From: an uncultured Muribaculum sp.
GTDB taxonomy: Bacteria > Bacteroidota > Bacteroidia > Bacteroidales > Muribaculaceae
Assembly (NCBI GenBank): GCA_910587665.1
Contig: CAJUMZ010000032.1
Span: forward strand, 1-20,711
Length of the DNA: 20,711 bases
Reading direction: 5' to 3'
The translations under genes were made by a program, and so were the position numbers. The notes below the pieces were generated by a model. The model worked only from the letters and a program-made list of their open reading frames with translations, had not been told where the DNA came from and ran no database searches. This document shows, one piece after another, positions 16,387 to 20,711 of this stretch. Position 1 is the stretch's first letter; every line of letters starts with the position of its first letter.

Positions 16387-17472
16387 ATGACACGACACTC
16401 CTATAAACGCATAGCCATCAAGATAGGCTCCAACGTATTGACGCGCGCCGACGGCACGCTCGACATAACCCGCATGTCGGCTTTAGTCGACCAGATAGAC
16501 GAGCTTCACCGCAAGGGTATAAGGGTGATCATGATATCGTCGGGCGCCGTGGCATCGGGGCGCAGCGAACTGCACCTCGGCGACAAGCTCGACTCGGTGT
16601 CGGCGCGACAGCTCTACTCCGCGGTAGGGCAGGCGAAGCTGATCAACCGATATTACGAGCTGTTTCGCGACCACGGCATTGCCTGCGGACAGGTCTTGAC
16701 GACAAAAGAAAATTTCTCTACTCGCCGCCACTACCTCAATCAGAAGCATTGTATGGAGGTGATGCTCGCCAACAATGTCATACCGATCGTGAATGAAAAC
16801 GACACCGTGTCGGTAACCGAGCTGATGTTTACCGACAACGACGAGCTGTCGGGGCTTATCGCCTCAATGATGAACATGCAGGCGCTTATCATCCTGAGCA
16901 ATATCGACGGAGTGTATGACGGAGATCCAACCCTACCGGGCACAAAGCTTATCACTGATATTCGGGAAAATGATGACGCGTCGGGCGGTATAACAGATAC
17001 CCGGTCATCGCTCGGAAGGGGCGGCATGGCGACAAAATACCGAATAGCAGTAAAAGTCGCGTCGGAAGGTACTGCTGTAATAATCGCCAACGGTAAGCGC
17101 GAGAATGTGCTCACCGACCTTATGACCCCGGGAGCAACCGTGCCGCACACCCTGTTTCACCCGACGCCGGAGGCAGCCTCAGGACTTAAGAAGTGGATAG
17201 CCCACAGCGAGGATTTCGCCAAAGGCAATATCATCGTCAACGACGGCGCCGCAGAGGCAATCCTCTCGCCTGTAAGGGCAAGCCTTCTTCCTGTAGGCGT
17301 GATATCGGTGGAAGGCAACTTCGAGGAGGGCGACATTGTGAGTGTGAGCCGTGCCGACGGCTCGATAATCGCCTGGGGCAGGATCGGGTATGATGCCGAC
17401 GACGCCCGGCTAATAACCGGAGAGCGCGATGCCAAGCCCATCATCCACAGCGATTATCTATATATTGACTAA
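16387..17472 (+). CDS. proB: Glutamate 5-kinase, first step of proline synthesis
   Basis: The 361-residue enzyme phosphorylates glutamate to gamma-glutamyl phosphate. The amino-acid kinase domain shows IKIGSNVLT (11-19), ISSGAVASG (50-58), NENDTVSV (136-143), FTDNDELSG (148-156) and GRGGMATK (210-217). A C-terminal PUA domain (about 278-355) includes IIVNDGAAEAILS, SLLPVGVISVEG and the GDIVSV strand, as in the longer bacterial form. The ATG at 16387 was chosen because the protein then begins MTRHSYKRIAIKIGSN. An in-frame upstream ATG at 16336 lies inside the acyl-CoA synthetase gene and would add an unmatched tail. PUA-containing forms are usually inhibited by proline. It is separated from proA by one small gene of unknown function. 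Confidence 0.96.
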   Translation: MTRHSYKRIAIKIGSNVLTRADGTLDITRMSALVDQIDELHRKGIRVIMISSGAVASGRSELHLGDKLDSVSARQLYSAVGQAKLINRYYELFRDHGIACGQVLTTKENFSTRRHYLNQKHCMEVMLANNVIPIVNENDTVSVTELMFTDNDELSGLIASMMNMQALIILSNIDGVYDGDPTLPGTKLITDIRENDDASGGITDTRSSLGRGGMATKYRIAVKVASEGTAVIIANGKRENVLTDLMTPGATVPHTLFHPTPEAASGLKKWIAHSEDFAKGNIIVNDGAAEAILSPVRASLLPVGVISVEGNFEEGDIVSVSRADGSIIAWGRIGYDADDARLITGERDAKPIIHSDYLYID

Positions 17473-17492
17473 ATAACCCACTAACTGACTAT

Positions 17493-18038
17493 ATGAAACG
17501 CTTATCACTACTAATGATCTCGCTGACAATGCTGTCGGCAATCGCATTTGCTACTGAAAAACTGACGGAAATAAACGGTGTGAAATTCGGTTGGAAATAT
17601 GACCGCTGCGACCTCGCGCTCAGCAATGTAGAGAACAAACAGACGCGCACCGAGGGAGAAGAGAAAAAGCTCTCCTACGGTCCCGCCATGTGGAACCGCA
17701 TCGAATGGAACGGCAGCGTGCTCGACTTCTATCGCGACAAGCTTTACCAGATCGGGTTCTACAAGATTTCCAATACCGATGACCGCACAGCCTATGAGCA
17801 GACCAAGATAAAACTCTCCGCAGCCTACGGAAAGCATGCCCAGCTGAAGGGTGAAGATGATAAATTGATGTGGCGCGCCCGCAACGGCAACCTTGCTGTA
17901 CTGCAATATGCCGAAGAGACAACACCCGACGGCAAGAAGCAGTATGCCACTTACCTTTTCTTCGTCGACCACAAGGAAGTGCTGAAAAAAGCGAAAAATG
18001 TGGAAAAAGAGCTTCGAGAGCTAATGTACGGCAATTAA
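17493..18038 (+). CDS. Small secreted protein of unknown function between proB and proA
   Basis: I do not recognise this 181-residue protein. It has a clear signal peptide (about 1-20, MKRLSLLMISLTMLSAIAFA, cleaved before TEK), so the mature part of about 160 residues is periplasmic or surface-located. The mature protein is rich in W, Y, K and E, with strand-like stretches such as EINGVKFGWKYDRC and MWNRIEWNGSVLDFYRDKLYQIGF, and ends in a basic/acidic helix (KEVLKKAKNVEKELRELM). It lies 20 bases after proB and 3 bases before proA and has the same codon character as both, so it looks like a long-standing operon member rather than a late insertion. A direct role in proline synthesis is unlikely because that pathway is cytoplasmic. 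Confidence 0.8.
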   Translation: MKRLSLLMISLTMLSAIAFATEKLTEINGVKFGWKYDRCDLALSNVENKQTRTEGEEKKLSYGPAMWNRIEWNGSVLDFYRDKLYQIGFYKISNTDDRTAYEQTKIKLSAAYGKHAQLKGEDDKLMWRARNGNLAVLQYAEETTPDGKKQYATYLFFVDHKEVLKKAKNVEKELRELMYGN

Positions 18039-18041
18039 ACG

Positions 18042-19289
18042 ATGGCTACGATAACACCACTGCTTGAGCGCGCGCGCCGCGCCTCAAAAGAGATAGCCCT
18101 TAGGTCGCCCGAAGAGGTCAACGGGCTGCTTATGAAGCTTGCCGAGGCTACCGAGCTTGCCATTCCCGACTTACTTGCCGCCAATGCCGAAGACATGGCA
18201 CGCATGAGTCCTGACGACCCTAAGCTTGACCGTCTCCGTCTTACAGAGACACGCATCAGGGATATAGCCTCCGACATGCGCTCGGTGGCGTCGCTCCCCT
18301 CGCCGCTTGGCGTCACGCTGAGCAAAGTCATCCGGCCAAACGGCATGACAATAGAGAAAGTGACTGTACCCTTCGGGGTGATCGGTATAATCTATGAGGC
18401 ACGCCCCAATGTCACGTTTGATGTATTCTCCCTCTGTATAAAAGCGGGAAGCGCATGCCTGCTGAAAGGAGGCAGCGATGCCTCCGCGACCAACGAGTGC
18501 ACCGTTGCCATGATGCGCCGGTTGCTTAAAGAAAACGGTTGGGATGAAAACTGCGTCACACTCCTGCCCAACGGGCATGATGCCACGACGGAAATGCTGC
18601 ATGCCACAGGTATGGTCGACCTCATAATCCCGCGCGGGTCAAAGAAACTGATAGAATATGTCAGAGACAACGCCCGCGTGCCGGTGATCGAGACGGGAGC
18701 CGGAGTGTGCCACACATATGTGCACGCATCAGCCAACCTTGACATAGCGCGTGACATTGTGATGAATGCCAAGACACGTCGTGTAAGCGTGTGCAACGCC
18801 CTTGACACACTTGTCATCGACACCGCCCTTCTGAGTGAGCTGCCTTATATCTGTGCGCCTCTTGCCGACAAACATGTCGAGATCTATGCCGACGACGCCT
18901 CTTACCCCGTGCTTGAAGGCATATATCCGTATCTCCACCGTGCGACACCGGAAAATTTCGGAAAGGAATGGCTTGACTACAAGATGTCGATAGCCTCGGT
19001 AAACGGACTGCGCGAGGCAATTGATTTCATAGACGCCCGCACATCGCACCACAGCGAATGTATCGTGGCGGAAGAGAAGACTGCGCAGGAAGCGTTTTTA
19101 CGCGAAATCGACGCGGCTTGCGTATATGTCAACGTGTCGACGGCATTTACCGATGGCGGACAATTCGGATTTGGGGCAGAAATCGGCATATCGACCCAGA
19201 AACTGCATGCGCGCGGACCTATGGCACTCCCGGAAATCACAACCTACAAATATCTGATTACCGGCAACGGTCAGACCCGATCTAAATGA
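18042..19289 (+). CDS. proA: Glutamate-5-semialdehyde dehydrogenase (gamma-glutamyl phosphate reductase)
   Basis: The 415-residue enzyme reduces gamma-glutamyl phosphate with NADPH to glutamate-5-semialdehyde, the second step of proline synthesis. Family landmarks are PFGVIGIIYEARPNVTFD (110-127), LLKGGSDA (140-147), ETGAGVCHTYV (217-227), the catalytic Cys251 in RRVSVCNALDTLVID (usually RPSACNALET, so slightly divergent), and the terminal GFGAEIGISTQKLHARGPM (376-394). Length is typical. It starts 3 bases after the small secreted gene and is the last gene of the plus-strand operon. Its end overlaps the convergent methyltransferase gene by 8 bases, and no terminator is visible between them. 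Confidence 0.96.
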   Translation: MATITPLLERARRASKEIALRSPEEVNGLLMKLAEATELAIPDLLAANAEDMARMSPDDPKLDRLRLTETRIRDIASDMRSVASLPSPLGVTLSKVIRPNGMTIEKVTVPFGVIGIIYEARPNVTFDVFSLCIKAGSACLLKGGSDASATNECTVAMMRRLLKENGWDENCVTLLPNGHDATTEMLHATGMVDLIIPRGSKKLIEYVRDNARVPVIETGAGVCHTYVHASANLDIARDIVMNAKTRRVSVCNALDTLVIDTALLSELPYICAPLADKHVEIYADDASYPVLEGIYPYLHRATPENFGKEWLDYKMSIASVNGLREAIDFIDARTSHHSECIVAEEKTAQEAFLREIDAACVYVNVSTAFTDGGQFGFGAEIGISTQKLHARGPMALPEITTYKYLITGNGQTRSK

Positions 19290-20607
19290 CCGATACCGGC
19301 GACTCCGGTATGTGAGAGGAAAGTATACGCCACTGCTGCGGATAAAGATTATTGGCACGCCGCCCGAGATTTTTAACGAATCCGAGCGGTGTGTCTTTAT
19401 ATGTCAGCAGTACATAGCCCTGCGGTGCATCCTCTATATTGACCGCCTCACGACGCAGATAAGCGATAGCTGTAGGGTAATCTACCTCATGGCGGGGGAA
19501 AGCGTCGCAAGACAACGAAGAGGACATTGCAAGCGACTGTGTGGGGATAAGGTCACGCCCCTTGATTTGTGCCACTTCAATGCCGCGGTGTATGATATCA
19601 AGAGTTTTTACAATCCGGCTGATGTCATGTGATGCAGGAAAAGCGACCACCTTGTCAGCCTCAATAGACCATCGGAAACTGTCAGGCGCAAGCAGATCGT
19701 CACGACATTTCGCAACAATCGGATCAACTTTACCCGGGCGTGGCTCCTTCATCGTGCGCCCGGTATATACTCCGCTTTTCTTTATAACAGCCACGGTAAG
19801 CCCCTCACCCCTTACCCTGCCGGGAAGAAAATGACGGCAACCGTCGCGTTCAACGACTCCCCATTCCTCCGGAAACTCAAGATCGACGAGCGAAGCGTCA
19901 TATTCCGAAAGTATCCATGAAAGCATATCCTCGTTTTCTGTACGATTGAATGTGCAGGTAGAATATATGAAATATCCGCCCGGGCGCAACGCATCCCAAA
20001 GATTTTCGACGATTTCCCTCTGTCGCGCGGCACATTCCTCCACAAGAGCGGGCGACCATTGCGCCACAGCGTCGGGGTCTTTTCTGAACATTCCCTCACC
20101 GGAGCATGGCACATCGGCGGCAACTATGTCAAATTCGTCATTTAGCTTGCGAAATTTGCGCGTATCGCCCTTCGACACTATAATGCCTCCATAACCCCAC
20201 TTGACGAGATTCTCGCGCAATATTTCAGCCCTTAGCGGCACATATTCATTAGCCACGACAAGCGAGCCGGCAGGCAGGGCGTCAATTGCCGCCGTCGTCT
20301 TGCCTCCGGGAGCAGCGCACGCATCAAGATACCTGACAGCGCCGCATCCCTCCGTAAGCCGGCTTACAATATGGGAATATATCATCGAAGAGGCATCCTG
20401 AACATAATATCTCCCCTGATGAAATGCCGGATCAAAAGTAAACTGGAGTCTGCCGGGAAGATACCTTCCAAGAGTACACCACGGCACTCGCTCCAATTCC
20501 GGCAAAGTGGAAACCTTTGCTTTGTTGAAACGCACACTCACCGAAGGCTCCTGTGAAAGAGCCTCAAGCAAGCCGTCGAAGTCAGTAGTAAATCCGGATG
20601 GTAACAT
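19282..20607 (-). CDS. RsmF-like rRNA cytosine-C5 methyltransferase (NOL1/NOP2/Sun family)
   Basis: The 441-residue protein carries the SAM-dependent m5C methyltransferase core: QDASSM (70-75), the SAM loop DACAAPGGKT (95-104), DVPCSGEGMFRKD with Cys168, and YSTCTFNRTENE with Cys218. Cys168 and Cys218 are the releasing/catalytic pair of the family. The C-terminal region (about 290-441), ending near GYVLLTYKDTPLGFVKNLG, looks like the RsmF/YebU-type RNA-binding extension, so the target is probably 16S rRNA. The exact cytosine is not determinable here. The ATG at 20607 gives the usual N-terminus, with SVRFNKAK at about 24-31. It converges with proA, overlapping by 8 bases. A terminator for an upstream gene lies just before it, so it is probably transcribed from its own promoter, which I could not identify. 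Confidence 0.93.
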   Translation of the reverse strand: MLPSGFTTDFDGLLEALSQEPSVSVRFNKAKVSTLPELERVPWCTLGRYLPGRLQFTFDPAFHQGRYYVQDASSMIYSHIVSRLTEGCGAVRYLDACAAPGGKTTAAIDALPAGSLVVANEYVPLRAEILRENLVKWGYGGIIVSKGDTRKFRKLNDEFDIVAADVPCSGEGMFRKDPDAVAQWSPALVEECAARQREIVENLWDALRPGGYFIYSTCTFNRTENEDMLSWILSEYDASLVDLEFPEEWGVVERDGCRHFLPGRVRGEGLTVAVIKKSGVYTGRTMKEPRPGKVDPIVAKCRDDLLAPDSFRWSIEADKVVAFPASHDISRIVKTLDIIHRGIEVAQIKGRDLIPTQSLAMSSSLSCDAFPRHEVDYPTAIAYLRREAVNIEDAPQGYVLLTYKDTPLGFVKNLGRRANNLYPQQWRILSSHIPESPVSVI

Positions 20608-20620
20608 AGGGCGTCAATGA

Positions 20621-20656
20621 CTTTAGAGGCCTTAGGGTCATTAAGGACTTTAAGGG
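20621..20656. repeat. Degenerate 9 bp tandem repeat (four units)
   Basis: CTTTAGAGG, CCTTAGGGT, CATTAAGGA and CTTTAAGGG follow each other without gaps, giving a consensus like CNTTAAGGN. The array lies between the start of the methyltransferase gene and a terminator. No function is known to me. It may be a decayed microsatellite-like repeat. Confidence 0.5.
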
Positions 20657-20663
20657 CATGGGT

Positions 20664-20698
20664 AAAAAAAAGAGGCTGCAAGGGTTGCTTGCAGCCTC
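20664..20698 (-). terminator. Rho-independent terminator of a leftward gene beyond the right edge
   Basis: A perfect 11 bp stem (GAGGCTGCAAG at 20672-20682, CTTGCAGCCTC at 20688-20698) encloses the 5-base loop GGTTG. Eight A residues at 20664-20671 become a U-tract after the stem when read on the minus strand. There is no T-tract on the plus-strand side, so it serves leftward transcription entering from beyond 20711 and isolates the methyltransferase gene from it. Confidence 0.85.
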
Positions 20699-20711
20699 GA
20701 AGGGGGCGGTT

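Noticed and set aside
20672..20711. Terminator read on the plus strand
   Set aside because: The hairpin is followed by GAAGGGGGC instead of T residues on this strand; the U-tract exists only for minus-strand transcripts.
1..20711. CRISPR array
   Set aside because: No regularly spaced direct repeats with unique spacers are present; the only tandem array has 9 bp units without spacers.

Overview
The window looks like a chromosome segment from a member of the Bacteroidota, probably Bacteroidales (a Muribaculaceae-like gut species is my guess, not something the sequence proves). The reasons are Bacteroidota-type promoters (TAnnTTTG with an upstream TTTG-like box), a type IX secretion C-terminal sorting domain, a CarboxypepD_reg-like beta domain, an SpvB/RHS secreted giant, an RsmF-type methyltransferase, and start codons with weak or no Shine-Dalgarno sequences.

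The left two thirds (about 1-13.9 kb) are accessory DNA. A 1.3 kb IS4-family element (322-1656, terminal inverted repeats plus a 9 bp target duplication) sits between a good promoter and the start codon of a 1138-residue protein. That protein joins a CHASE2 sensor and membrane region to an internal signal-peptide-like segment, two copies of an unrecognised domain of about 125 residues, a CarboxypepD_reg-like domain, and a caspase-like (C14) protease domain with its His/Cys dyad and an EF-hand-like loop. One base after its stop begins a secreted protein with a FecR-like N-terminus and a DUF4384-like C-terminus. I read these two as one envelope-located sensing/protease module. It is the most unusual thing in the window.

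A convergent minus-strand operon (13.9 to 5.9 kb) follows. In transcription order it holds a 140-residue protein with one YD motif and a T9SS sorting domain, a 2031-residue SpvB/FG-GAP/RHS protein ending in a variable HEYGH metallopeptidase-like tip, a small secreted protein that could be its immunity or partner factor, and an outer-membrane beta-barrel candidate. This resembles a polymorphic-toxin or surface-antigen locus that uses a separate secretion-signal protein. By eye this operon is more AT-rich than the genes to its right.

The right third (14.1-20.6 kb) looks like core genome: an XRE-cupin regulator, an acyl-CoA synthetase, proB, a small secreted protein of unknown function, and proA, all closely spaced on the plus strand. 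An RsmF-like rRNA cytosine methyltransferase converges on proA with overlapping stop regions. The right edge has a 9 bp-period degenerate repeat and a strong terminator for a leftward gene lying beyond the window.
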